From Flavobacterium sp. (GTDB taxonomy: Bacteria; Bacteroidota; Bacteroidia; Flavobacteriales; Flavobacteriaceae): 64,000 nucleotides of DNA. The stretch spans positions 805,001 through 869,000 of the forward strand of contig NZ_JBCNKR010000004.1 in the NCBI RefSeq assembly GCF_039595935.1. The letters run 5' to 3'. The translations under genes were made by a program, and so were the position numbers. Under the pieces are notes generated by a model. It worked only from the letters and a program-made list of their open reading frames with translations, was not told where the DNA came from and ran no database searches. Below are positions 55,404-64,000 of the stretch, piece after piece (the first letter of the stretch is position 1; every line of letters starts with the position of its first letter).

Positions 55404-57947
55404 TTATTTTTGAGTAATTTTTATTGTATTGCTTTCTAGATTGCTTGTTTTAGCTTTTATACTAATGTTTGAAGATTGGTCTTTTTTGGATTGTATAATA
55501 AATAGGCATCTTCCTTGACTCAAGACAATTTTATTAGACTGAAAATCCTGTACATTACCCACAGCTCCATTATCAATCCCTAGAACTTTAGCTTTTCCTT
55601 CAACCGTAAAGCTAATCTCAGGATTAAAAGTTTTTATTGGATTACCATCAGCATCAACAACTTGAGCTACAATGTGAGCCACTTGATAACCGTCTGCATT
55701 TATCAATGTTCTATCCGTTGTCAACTTAATAGCATGGGGTTTTGAAGGCGTTATTAATTTCGTTTGAACAGTTTTTCCTTTATGAGTGCCTTTAGCGTAA
55801 AGTGTACCTTTCTGATACGGAACAGACCACTTGTAAATATGATCTTCAAAATCTGCCAATTTTTTCTTCCCAAGAGACACTTCATTCAAAAACAATTCTA
55901 CTTCATCACAATTGGAATAAATTTCTACTATTGTTCTAGTACCGTTTGCATACTCCCAATGTTCATTTACATCTTGCCAAACCCATAGCGCTGTTTCCCA
56001 GGCACCTTTTTTCTTTTCAACAGGCTGCCCTGTTTTTTCATCAACTTTATAATTTGATTTTTCTTCTGTTTGGGTAGCAATGTATAATTCAGGTGCATCA
56101 TTCCATAGCGACTTCATCATGTGGTAAGAAGGCTTTTCAAATCCCGCAAAATCAAGCATACCGCTGTCAGTTCCTTTTTTTGGCCATCTTTTGTTAGATT
56201 CTCCCAAATAGTCAATTCCAGTCCATAAAAAAGTTCCAGATACAAACGGACGATCCAATATGGCTTTCCATTCATGCCATTGTACCAAATTCTCAGTACC
56301 CATTATAATTTTATTTGGATAGTTTTTATGTCCGTAGTCATACATTACGCGACGGTAACTGTAGCCCAAAATATCTACTGCATCTCCAAAACCGTTTATA
56401 TGACTAACCGATGGCAATATGGAATTTGCAATAACATATCGGGTTGTATCCATTTCTCTCGTCCATTTTGCCAATTTATGAGCTGTTTCACCAATATTGT
56501 ATTTTTCTTTTGGACTGGTTTCATACCTTCTCTTAATTTCTTCTGGACCAATAGGTGGAATAGACCAGAAATAATTACCATCCCAATTCATATTAAAGAA
56601 ACCCGTTGCATCAACTGATCTTTGATATGTCCACTCTATTTCGTTACCAATGCTCCACTGAAAAATTGAAGCATGATTTCGGTCGCGTAACATCGTGTTT
56701 TTTAAATCACGTTCTGCCCAGTCCTGAAAATGTTCGCCATAACCACGTGTAATGTAATCTACCGACTTCTCTTTCATATTCAAGCGTTTGTCTTTTGGAT
56801 TATCCCATTCGTCAAAAAACTCATCTTGAACCAGAAATCCCATCTCGTCACACAAATCGATAAATTCTGCCGATCCTGGATTATGAGAAATACGAATCGC
56901 GTTTACTCCTGCTTCTTTCAACTTCACAAAACGTCTTCTCCAAACATCCTTAGGCACAGCAGCACCAACCAATCCTCCATCATGATGCAAACACACTCCT
57001 TTTATTTTCATGTTTTTGCCATTCAAATAAAAACCAGTGTTAACATCAAACTTTATAGTACGCACACCAAAAGTCGTAATCGTTTCATCAACCGATCGTC
57101 CATTTTGTCGAATCGTGATTTTTGCATGATAAAGGTTGGGAGAATTCACATCCCATAAAGCAGGATTTGCAATAGTTGTTCTTAGCGCTAGTTCTTTTTC
57201 TTTTCCTGCATTCAAGCTAAGTTTCGTCGTTTCTTCTGCTACCTTCTTATTAGTAGCGTCTAGAATTTCGGCAACTACTTCAAAATCCTGAGTCGTATCA
57301 AAAGCATTCTTTACTTTAACTTCTACATTTACTTCACTTTTTTCTTTTGTAACTGCAGGAGTTGTGATATAAGTACCCCAAATAGGAACGTGCAATTTGT
57401 TTTTGGCAATTAATTTTACATTTCTATAAATTCCCGAACCTGTATACCAGCGGCTGTCAGCGTATCTTGAATGATCTACCTTTACTTTCACCGTATTTTT
57501 ATTATCACCTATATAAGGAGTGATGTCATAATAAAATGGAGAATATCCATAAGGATGCTCACCCAGCTTTTGATCATTTAACCAAACTTCGCTGTTATTA
57601 TAAATTCCATCAAAAAGAATATAATGTAAGGTATTGGATTCTTTACCTAGTGAAAAATCTTTTTCATACAAACCAATTCCACCTACTTTATATCCAGTAG
57701 CTCCTTCTCCTTTAATAGAGTCAAAACTAAAAGTGGCACTCCAATCATGCGGTAAATTAATTTCTTCCCAGTTATTCACACCCGCCTGTTCTGCTCTTTC
57801 CAATTTAAACCTCCAGTCAAAATTAAAATCAGAACTAGTCCCGTCTGTTTTTGAAGCTGTACAACCATATAAAGCCATACACAATATACTTCCGTAAGAA
57901 ATCTTTTTCAGTACATTATACCTCTTCTTTTTTAAATTCTTTTTCAC
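55404..57947 (-). CDS. GH2 beta-galactosidase lipoprotein (847 residues)
   Basis: A lipid-anchored GH2 enzyme (lipobox MALYGC). Order: jelly roll (~45-190), Ig-like domain (~195-300), TIM barrel (~305-620), a DUF4982-type domain (~640-720) and a C-terminal Ig/invasin-like domain ([22 protein letters not shown]). The acid/base Glu is in [10 protein letters not shown] (about residue 432) and the nucleophile in [11 protein letters not shown] (about 551). This architecture matches PUL-borne exo-beta-galactosidases of Bacteroidota. It is first in the eight-gene minus-strand operon and probably trims beta-D-galactose from oligosaccharides after GH117 action. Confidence 0.87.
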   Translation of the reverse strand: MKKNLKKKRYNVLKKISYGSILCMALYGCTASKTDGTSSDFNFDWRFKLERAEQAGVNNWEEINLPHDWSATFSFDSIKGEGATGYKVGGIGLYEKDFSLGKESNTLHYILFDGIYNNSEVWLNDQKLGEHPYGYSPFYYDITPYIGDNKNTVKVKVDHSRYADSRWYTGSGIYRNVKLIAKNKLHVPIWGTYITTPAVTKEKSEVNVEVKVKNAFDTTQDFEVVAEILDATNKKVAEETTKLSLNAGKEKELALRTTIANPALWDVNSPNLYHAKITIRQNGRSVDETITTFGVRTIKFDVNTGFYLNGKNMKIKGVCLHHDGGLVGAAVPKDVWRRRFVKLKEAGVNAIRISHNPGSAEFIDLCDEMGFLVQDEFFDEWDNPKDKRLNMKEKSVDYITRGYGEHFQDWAERDLKNTMLRDRNHASIFQWSIGNEIEWTYQRSVDATGFFNMNWDGNYFWSIPPIGPEEIKRRYETSPKEKYNIGETAHKLAKWTREMDTTRYVIANSILPSVSHINGFGDAVDILGYSYRRVMYDYGHKNYPNKIIMGTENLVQWHEWKAILDRPFVSGTFLWTGIDYLGESNKRWPKKGTDSGMLDFAGFEKPSYHMMKSLWNDAPELYIATQTEEKSNYKVDEKTGQPVEKKKGAWETALWVWQDVNEHWEYANGTRTIVEIYSNCDEVELFLNEVSLGKKKLADFEDHIYKWSVPYQKGTLYAKGTHKGKTVQTKLITPSKPHAIKLTTDRTLINADGYQVAHIVAQVVDADGNPIKTFNPEISFTVEGKAKVLGIDNGAVGNVQDFQSNKIVLSQGRCLFIIQSKKDQSSNISIKAKTSNLESNTIKITQK

Positions 57948-58439
57948 TCTATGTTTTTTTAATTAACTATAAAGAGATTGTTTCTCTTTTAACTATTTGT
58001 GTTTTTTTATTGAGTTTCATTATTCTTTTATTCTGAACATGACAGAATAATCAAATAGACAATCCAAATAAAAAATTAAGTATCGGATTACATTAAGCAA
58101 CAATGATCGTTAGTATATTTATTTCACAAATTCATTTCGCAACAAATTTGTCTTTTAATATAAAATTATATATATCATAATTTAAATAGATTTAAATAGC
58201 ACAATACATATAAAAACCTTTTATTTTTTATGAATAAACAGCATTAGCAAATATGGTGATAATAAGAGATATAGTAACATATAAGCAACTAGACATAAAC
58301 TGAACATTGCTAAAATCGAGAGGTATTGCACACAAAATAAACTAGACAATTTTTATATTGCACTTGTTATTAAGTACAATACTATAAGCAAACCCCATTA
58401 ACTTACATTTTTTTCATATAAATTTAATCATCAAGATTT
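57948..58439. promoter_or_regulatory. Divergent control region of long operon and TPR/HTH regulator
   Basis: About 490 bases without a gene between the GH2 operon and the regulator gene. It contains an inverted copy of the 19-bp motif (58288-58306) and a half-site AAACTAGACA (58339-58348), so the regulator may control itself and the divergent operon. Confidence 0.5.
58288..58306 (-). promoter_or_regulatory. Conserved 19-bp motif, copy 4 (inverted)
   Basis: ACTAGACATAAACTGAACA is the reverse complement of TGTTCAGTTTATGTCTAGT, differing at one base from the copies before the GH16 genes and susC. It lies 133 bases ahead of the TPR/HTH regulator gene. Confidence 0.6.
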
Positions 58440-60122
58440 ATGAAATTCCTATTTAACCGACAAGCACCCGTAAAAAGAAAAAAACCAAAGAAATTTGAAT
58501 TCATTCATTCTTTGAATTTAAAAAAGTATTTTACTCTACTTATTGTACTCTTTTTTTCATTTTCGACAACCGCCCAGAAAACATATAAAGAAAATGAGTA
58601 CCTCCGAAAAGCCAAAGCCATAAAATATATTGACTCGAAAAAAGCCATTTATTATTACAAAAAAAGTATTGAAAAATATAAGATAGAAAAAGACACTTTC
58701 AACTTAATACACAGCATAAGCGAACTTGCCGATTTATACGGACATAGTGTCGATTATGGAAATTCCTACGATTTGTACTGGAAAGCATTATTACTTGCTG
58801 ACCAATCTAAAGACGATTTCTCCAAAGCCACTATATACCATGCTTTGGGCTGGCTTTATAGTTTTTACCAACGGGATGATGAAGCCTTAAAATATTTTAC
58901 CCTTTCTCATAAATTAAAAGAAAAACTCGTTGCTGCAAATGAAATGGATAACGGATACATTGTGAGCGATTATTTTGCATTAGTAAATTTTTATCGTGTA
59001 AATGGGAATTACAAAATGGCCAAAATTTACCTTGATAGCTGCTATATCTCCAAACAAAAAACAAAAAACAAAGCCAACAATGGCTATATCGAGGCCGAAG
59101 CTGGTTTTCTTGCCGCTACTGATAAAAAGTTTGATGCCGCTATTTCAAAATTACTAGAGGCAAAAAATTATTTTGAAAAAAACGACAAATCCTACCTTAT
59201 TATTATCAATTCTTTATTAGGAAATGTATATAAAATGAAAGGAGATTATACTCAGAGCGAAATTTATTTAGAAAAATCATTAGCCTTATCCAAAATATAC
59301 AAAAGCCATGCGAATTATAAATTAATGGATCATACTGCTCTGGCCACAGTTTACTCTAAAAGCAACAAGTACAAACTTGCTTATTTTCATGCAAATGAAG
59401 CTATGACATTGAATAATAAAATATTTGGCCGAAAAAGCAAGAACAATCAGCACTTATTTGAAATAAATGACAAATACCGCATTCAAAAGCAAAAGGAAAA
59501 AGAACTATTAAAAGAACAGCATATAAAAGAACTGGAAAGCGAAGAAAATATTTGGTTTCTCAAATCGACAATCATGATAATTGTAATTCTATTTTTAATA
59601 ATCTACGGGCATCAGCTGTTTAAAAACATTCGCAGAAAGCATCTTGCCGAAAAAGAATTATTAGCAAAAAAACAGGAGTTAGAGCTGATAAAAAATAGTG
59701 AGATTTTAGAATTAAAAAATAAGGAACTCACGTCATCTGCCTTACAGCTAATTGAAAAAGAGGAATTTATAGAAAAACTAAAGAAAAGCATTACCGAAAA
59801 CAAAGAGAATATTGACAGCACCTCTATAAACAATATGCTAAAAACTATTCAAGGTTCTTCTGCAAGTAACTGGAAAGAATTCGAAGCCCGATTTACTGCC
59901 GTGAACCAAAGTTTTTATAAAAACCTTAAAGAGAAATATCCAGATCTGGGGCAAACTGATCTCAAAATATGTGCTTTGGTAAAGCTTAATTTTTCCAGCA
60001 AGGATATGTCCTCTCTATTAGGTATCTCTTTCGAAAGCGTACACACCTCAAGATACCGTTTACGCAAAAAGTTTAAGCTGGATAGAAATGAAAATTTAGC
60101 CGATTTTATTGCTTCACTTTAA
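58440..60122 (+). CDS. Membrane-spanning TPR regulator with C-terminal HTH
   Basis: A 560-residue one-component regulator. An N-terminal signal/anchor (YFTLLIVLFFSFSTTA) is followed by a TPR-rich sensor region (~50-340; units such as YHALGWLYSFYQRDDEALKYF, and INSLLGNVYKMKGDYTQSEIYLE), one transmembrane helix (about 374-394, STIMIIVILFLIIYGHQLF), a coiled coil (~400-450) and a LuxR-type helix-turn-helix (TDLKICALVKLNFSSKDMSSLLGISFESVHTSRYRLRKK). The sensor probably lies in the periplasm and the HTH in the cytosol. It precedes susC on the same strand and probably activates this PUL by sensing an oligosaccharide. A copy of the 19-bp motif sits in its own promoter region. Confidence 0.82.
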   Translation: MKFLFNRQAPVKRKKPKKFEFIHSLNLKKYFTLLIVLFFSFSTTAQKTYKENEYLRKAKAIKYIDSKKAIYYYKKSIEKYKIEKDTFNLIHSISELADLYGHSVDYGNSYDLYWKALLLADQSKDDFSKATIYHALGWLYSFYQRDDEALKYFTLSHKLKEKLVAANEMDNGYIVSDYFALVNFYRVNGNYKMAKIYLDSCYISKQKTKNKANNGYIEAEAGFLAATDKKFDAAISKLLEAKNYFEKNDKSYLIIINSLLGNVYKMKGDYTQSEIYLEKSLALSKIYKSHANYKLMDHTALATVYSKSNKYKLAYFHANEAMTLNNKIFGRKSKNNQHLFEINDKYRIQKQKEKELLKEQHIKELESEENIWFLKSTIMIIVILFLIIYGHQLFKNIRRKHLAEKELLAKKQELELIKNSEILELKNKELTSSALQLIEKEEFIEKLKKSITENKENIDSTSINNMLKTIQGSSASNWKEFEARFTAVNQSFYKNLKEKYPDLGQTDLKICALVKLNFSSKDMSSLLGISFESVHTSRYRLRKKFKLDRNENLADFIASL

Positions 60123-60542
60123 TCCATACTACACAATAGGAGACAAATAATCCAAATTAAACTGATATATACTGTCTTTTTACCTTTTAGCAATTAAAAT
60201 CTTTTTAATGTGCGTCAACTATATGAGGAAATAATCTAACGCAGAATCTTGGCATAAAAATAAAATCCAAAATCAACTGCAAAACGCATATAAACTTAAT
60301 ACTAATAACTATAAAACAACCTCAATTCTGAAAATTAACCTGAATTCATCAAAGATTTATATAAAAACCAAATTTAATTTTACGAGTTTATTTTTAGTTA
60401 TTCTTTAACTGAAAAAATCCAGACAAAATAGTACTATATAAGCAGTATTTTATCAAAAATTGAGTTTTGTCAAGATATAGTTGTGTCTAGTTTAGTTAGT
60501 TCAGTTGTTAAACGCCTTATTTTACTAAAAAAAATGCATGTC

Positions 60543-60561
60543 TGTTCAGTTTATATCTAGT
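60543..60561 (+). promoter_or_regulatory. Conserved 19-bp motif, copy 3
   Basis: TGTTCAGTTTATATCTAGT, identical to the motif before both GH16 genes, 147 bases ahead of the susC start codon. Confidence 0.6.
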
Positions 60562-60652
60562 TTAAAAAAAACCATTGATAATGTCATTTAAGTAATTTAG
60601 CAATCGATAAAATACGAAATCAATAAAAAATCCGGACTAAAATTTCATTATC

Positions 60653-60675
60653 AAAAAAAAAAAAAAAAAAAAAAA
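60653..60675. repeat. Poly(A) tract of 23 bases before susC
   Basis: An uninterrupted run of 23 A ends 33 bases ahead of the susC start codon, in the leader. A-rich leaders favour translation in Bacteroidota; a run this long is also prone to slippage. Confidence 0.9.
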
Positions 60676-60708
60676 CTAACCGTCAATTAATTTAACTACC
60701 AAAACTTT

Positions 60709-63700
60709 ATGAAAAAAGAGTATAACTTTTGGAAAAAGACATTCCTTATAATGTTTTTTCTCTTGTTTCTTTGTGCATTCGATGTGAGTGCACAAAACAA
60801 ACTTACTGGAAAAGTAAAAGATGAAAGTGGGCTACCAATACCAGGGGTAACAATTAAAATCCAGGGATCTACAACTAGTACCTCTACAGATATGGATGGA
60901 AGCTATGAAATGGAGGTGAGTGAAAAACAAACCTTAGTTTTCTCATTTATGGGATACAGAACACTCACAAGAACTGTTGGCACTACTAAAAAGTTAGACA
61001 TTCAGATGCAGCCTGATACGCAAATTTTAAATGAAGTTGTGGTCGTAGGTTATGGAACTCAAAAGAAAAAAGAGGTTACAGGTGCTGTTGCTACCGTAAA
61101 GGCAGACCTTATTGCGAAAGCTCCAGTAGCAGATGTTGGAGAATCATTACAAGGCCAAATTGCTGGGGTTAACGTTCAGGCTGCTAGTGGGCGTCCTGGT
61201 GAAGCAACTAATATCCAAATTAGAGGAGTTGGTTCATTGACAGGTTCATTAGAACCATTGTATGTAGTGGATGGAATTCCTTATCAAAGCAACCCAAATA
61301 TCTCACCTGATCAAATTGAATCATTAGACGTATTAAAAGATGGTGCTGCTGCCTCCGTTTATGGTACTAGAGCCTCAAATGGTGTTATCTTGATTACTAC
61401 TAAAAGAGGTAAAAAGGGAAAAATTAGTATAGATTTCAATGCTTATTCGGGTATCCAAAATATTACTTCAGGTACACCTTTAATGAATACTCAGCAGCAA
61501 TTGTTTGAGGATTATACAACAAAGGCAATGTTGTCTAGCCAGTTACCAACTTTTTTTATTACAACACCAGAACTTTTAGACTATGATAGTGACTACGTTG
61601 GCGACGTACAAAACAACAATGCTTTAATTACTAATTACGGACTAGGTGTTTCTGGTGGAACACAGGATTTAACATTGAATTTTAATTCAAATTATTATAA
61701 CCAAGAAGGAGTTTTAATTAACTCTGATTTTGATAGATTAAGTAACCGCATTAATGGTCAATTTACAAAAGGTAAATTCAAAGCGTTTGTAAGTATGGGG
61801 ATGACTGTAGAAAATAGAACGCAAGAACCATGGTCTTTATATGAATATGCTATTGGACAAAGACCATGGCAAATTCCATTAAGCGATGTACAGGGATCCG
61901 GGTCTAGTGTTGATTATCCTGTAGAAAATGCTATTTATTATGGCTATTTGGCAAGAGAATTACAAAATGTTGACAAAAGAAAAGTTACATCAAGCAATAT
62001 TGCCGTTAATTTACAATATGAAATAGTAAAAAACTTAACCTATAAATTAAATATAGGTAAAAGTAATTGGGATTATAGAAGGTCTTTTTTCCGTCCACAA
62101 GTATTGGTATATGGTCTTGATGGCTCATATAATGCAACTGCCTCAAGAGCGGATGCATTATTGAACGAAGATTACACTTTTACAGACAGATCTACTATAG
62201 AAAACATCCTGGATTATAAATTAAATTTAGGTAAACATTCTTTGAACTTTACTGGAGTAGCCTCACGCGAAGAATACAATTCGAAACAAGTTGGTGTAGG
62301 TGTAATTGGTTTATTAAGCAATGAAACGCCTTCTTTAGGTTCAGGTCAGGCAGGAACAAAACCAACAAGTTATGATTACACAAATAGCATTAGTGGTTTA
62401 TTAGGTAGAGTACAATATAACTACAATGATCGTTATTTAATATCAGCTAGTATTAGACGAGATGGTTCCTCAAACTTTGGACCTGATAACAGGTACGGTA
62501 CTTTCCCGGGTGTTTCTGCTGGTTGGAATATATCTGAAGAAAAATTTTTCAAGGATGGTGCTATCAACAAAGTAGTAAACAGCTTAAAATTAAGGGCAAG
62601 TTATGCTCAGTTAGGTAACCAAAGTATCCCTCCATATACGTATGCGGGTCAAATTGAGTCAGGTGTAAATTACTTATTTGGTTCAGATCAGTCATTAGCA
62701 AATGGAGCTATACAAAGACGTTTCTCTAATCCAGATGTAAAATGGGAAACAAGTATTTCAAATAATATTGGATTGGATTTAGCTATGTTTCAAAACAAGT
62801 TAACTTTTACTGCTGATATCTACAAGAATGACAAAAAAGATATGTTATTGCCTCAGCAAACTCCTGCGTCTGGTGGTACGTACAATCCCAACGCAGTCGA
62901 TGTGTATAGCCCAATCATTGTCAATGCTGGAAATATGACTAACAAAGGTATTGAGCTAGCAATGAGCTATAAAAACCAAATGGGAAATGGTCTCAAATAT
63001 AATATTTCTGGAACTTTTACTAAAAACGTAAATGAAATAACTAACCTTGATGGCATTGAAAGAGGTTATGGTAACGGACGTCCTACCAATTCATTAGGGA
63101 ATGCTGTAGATTTTACTACATTCTTTGCAGTAGGTCATGAAGCTGGCGCTTACTTTTTACTAGAAAATGCAGGTGTTATAAAAGACGACGCAACTTTACT
63201 TGAGTACAAAAAAATAGAACCAAGTGCAATTTTGGGTGATATGCGCTACATTGATCAAAATGGTGACAATAAAATCACTGACGATGACCGTGTATATGCG
63301 GGTTCTGGTCAGGCAAAATTTGAATCAGGGTTGAATTTAGATCTAACGTACAAAAGTTTCGATTTTGGAATTCAGACTTATTTTTCTTACGGAGCTAAAT
63401 TATTCAATGGTTCAAGATATTTTGCATACACACAAGGGAGACATTTAGACCAATATTCTATGTGGTCTCCTGAGAACCCTACTTCTGATGTGCCTTCAGA
63501 CAGAGGAAATGCTTATCACAATAACGTTAGAGCAAGTTCTGATTATTGGTTAGAAGATGGTACCTACTTCAGAATTCGTAATTTAACTTTAGGTTATTCA
63601 TTACCTGAATTGCTTATGACTCAGTACGGAATAAGTAAAATAAGATTGTATGTTACAGGTATGAACCCTTTCACTTTTACAAAATATACTGGTTACGATC

Positions 63701-63798
63701 CTGAAGTTGGTGGAAATGGAATCAGTACACGTGGTGTAGATAGCGGTAGTTATCCTGTTTCGAGAAGATTTGTGCTTGGTTTACAGGTTAAATTTTAA
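60709..63798 (+). CDS. susC: SusC/RagA-type TonB-dependent outer-membrane transporter
   Basis: A 1029-residue importer. After the signal peptide (MFFLLFLCAFDVSA before QNKL) comes a carboxypeptidase-regulatory-like domain (KLTGKVKDESGLPIPGVTIKIQG to about residue 105), the TonB-box region NEVVVVGYGTQKKKEVTG, the plug (LQGQIAGVNVQAASGRPGEA, PLYVVDGIPYQ, AASVYGTRASNGVILITTK) and a 22-strand barrel ending in FVLGLQVKF with terminal Phe. It takes up oligosaccharides too large for porins, together with the SusD lipoprotein encoded next. Context points to agaro- or porphyran-oligosaccharides. The upstream 19-bp motif suggests coregulation with the GH16 genes. Confidence 0.95.
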   Translation: MKKEYNFWKKTFLIMFFLLFLCAFDVSAQNKLTGKVKDESGLPIPGVTIKIQGSTTSTSTDMDGSYEMEVSEKQTLVFSFMGYRTLTRTVGTTKKLDIQMQPDTQILNEVVVVGYGTQKKKEVTGAVATVKADLIAKAPVADVGESLQGQIAGVNVQAASGRPGEATNIQIRGVGSLTGSLEPLYVVDGIPYQSNPNISPDQIESLDVLKDGAAASVYGTRASNGVILITTKRGKKGKISIDFNAYSGIQNITSGTPLMNTQQQLFEDYTTKAMLSSQLPTFFITTPELLDYDSDYVGDVQNNNALITNYGLGVSGGTQDLTLNFNSNYYNQEGVLINSDFDRLSNRINGQFTKGKFKAFVSMGMTVENRTQEPWSLYEYAIGQRPWQIPLSDVQGSGSSVDYPVENAIYYGYLARELQNVDKRKVTSSNIAVNLQYEIVKNLTYKLNIGKSNWDYRRSFFRPQVLVYGLDGSYNATASRADALLNEDYTFTDRSTIENILDYKLNLGKHSLNFTGVASREEYNSKQVGVGVIGLLSNETPSLGSGQAGTKPTSYDYTNSISGLLGRVQYNYNDRYLISASIRRDGSSNFGPDNRYGTFPGVSAGWNISEEKFFKDGAINKVVNSLKLRASYAQLGNQSIPPYTYAGQIESGVNYLFGSDQSLANGAIQRRFSNPDVKWETSISNNIGLDLAMFQNKLTFTADIYKNDKKDMLLPQQTPASGGTYNPNAVDVYSPIIVNAGNMTNKGIELAMSYKNQMGNGLKYNISGTFTKNVNEITNLDGIERGYGNGRPTNSLGNAVDFTTFFAVGHEAGAYFLLENAGVIKDDATLLEYKKIEPSAILGDMRYIDQNGDNKITDDDRVYAGSGQAKFESGLNLDLTYKSFDFGIQTYFSYGAKLFNGSRYFAYTQGRHLDQYSMWSPENPTSDVPSDRGNAYHNNVRASSDYWLEDGTYFRIRNLTLGYSLPELLMTQYGISKIRLYVTGMNPFTFTKYTGYDPEVGGNGISTRGVDSGSYPVSRRFVLGLQVKF

Positions 63799-63818
63799 CA
63801 ACTTAAAATTAAATTAAA

Positions 63819-64000
63819 ATGATACATAGAAAAATAAATATAAAAGTAAAACTAGCATCATTAGCGATATGCACTGTTTTACTTACTTCAGGTTGTAATG
63901 ATGAGGATTTTTTGACTCAGGTAAATCCAAATACAATTACAAATCAAACTTTTTGGAAAACTACAAAAGATTTTCAGTCAGCCTTAACTACAGTTTATGG
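63819..64000 (+). CDS. susD: SusD-like outer-membrane lipoprotein, 3' end cut off
   Basis: The first 60 residues of a SusD/RagB-type glycan-binding lipoprotein. The signal peptide ends in the lipobox LLTSGC, followed by NDEDFLTQVNPNTITNQTFW and a start of the helical SusD fold (TTKDFQSALTTVYG), a pattern typical of SusD N-termini. It begins 20 bases after susC, and pairs with it as the lid of the transporter. The remaining ~450 residues lie beyond the window. Confidence 0.9.
   Translation, partial: MIHRKINIKVKLASLAICTVLLTSGCNDEDFLTQVNPNTITNQTFWKTTKDFQSALTTVY

Larger units (their letters stand above)
60123..60708. promoter_or_regulatory. Control region of susC
   Basis: About 590 bases without a gene. 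It holds a half-site TGTCTAGTTT (60484-60493), a half-site GTTCAGTT (60499-60506), a full 19-bp motif (60543-60561) and a long A-tract just before the start codon. Confidence 0.55.

Overview
The window looks like the chromosome of an agar/porphyran-degrading flavobacterium (Bacteroidota). Diagnostic traits are a SusC/SusD pair, two secreted glycoside hydrolases with C-terminal type IX secretion (PNPF-type) sorting domains, Bacteroidota-type lipoproteins, and at least one TTG-N20-TAnnTTTG promoter. No rRNA, tRNA or CRISPR array was seen.

Positions 1 to about 15.4 kb are ordinary, visibly more GC-rich backbone: two-component proteins (response regulators, a multi-PAS histidine kinase with its own small receiver), a YCII/DGPF protein overlapping an ECF42-type sigma factor, a fasciclin-domain protein, two exported ferritin-like proteins, a ClC channel/antiporter, a DUF389 membrane protein, NhaA and a small unknown protein.

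A gene-poor stretch (15.36-16.67 kb) follows, holding a decayed gene and a short transposase-like relic. From there to the right edge the DNA is AT-rich and forms one large polysaccharide utilization locus (PUL) for red-algal galactans. Its blocks are: (a) GH16 agarase copy 1; (b) a minus-strand operon of SSS symporter, FAD oxidoreductase, GH2 and GH117, divergent from a LacI regulator; (c) a plus-strand set with GH16 copy 2, an FG-GAP/UnbV lipoprotein, a GH16 porphyranase-like enzyme, KDG kinase and KDPG aldolase; (d) a minus-strand P450/ferredoxin/ferredoxin reductase module with an esterase and a zinc alcohol dehydrogenase, divergent from an AraC regulator; (e) a frameshifted lipoprotein gene; (f) a minus-strand galM/RhaT-like/GH2 operon; (g) a long minus-strand operon of GH2, GH117, zinc-type dehydrogenase, SDR, aldehyde dehydrogenase, sulfatase, GH3 and enolase-superfamily cycloisomerase; (h) a membrane-spanning TPR/HTH regulator followed by SusC and the start of SusD.

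Inferred workflow: the GH16 enzymes cut agarose/porphyran outside the cell. SusCD imports the oligosaccharides. Periplasmic GH117, GH2, GH3 and sulfatase release galactose, 6-O-methylgalactose and 3,6-anhydro-L-galactose (AHG). Symporters bring the monomers into the cytoplasm, where the P450 system demethylates 6-O-methylgalactose and the esterase/ADH may deal with the formaldehyde. AHG is oxidised, cycloisomerised, epimerised by an oxidation/reduction pair to KDG, phosphorylated and split; all six enzymes are present. A 19-bp motif occurs in front of both GH16 copies, the TPR/HTH regulator and susC, and is the best candidate for a locus-wide control site.
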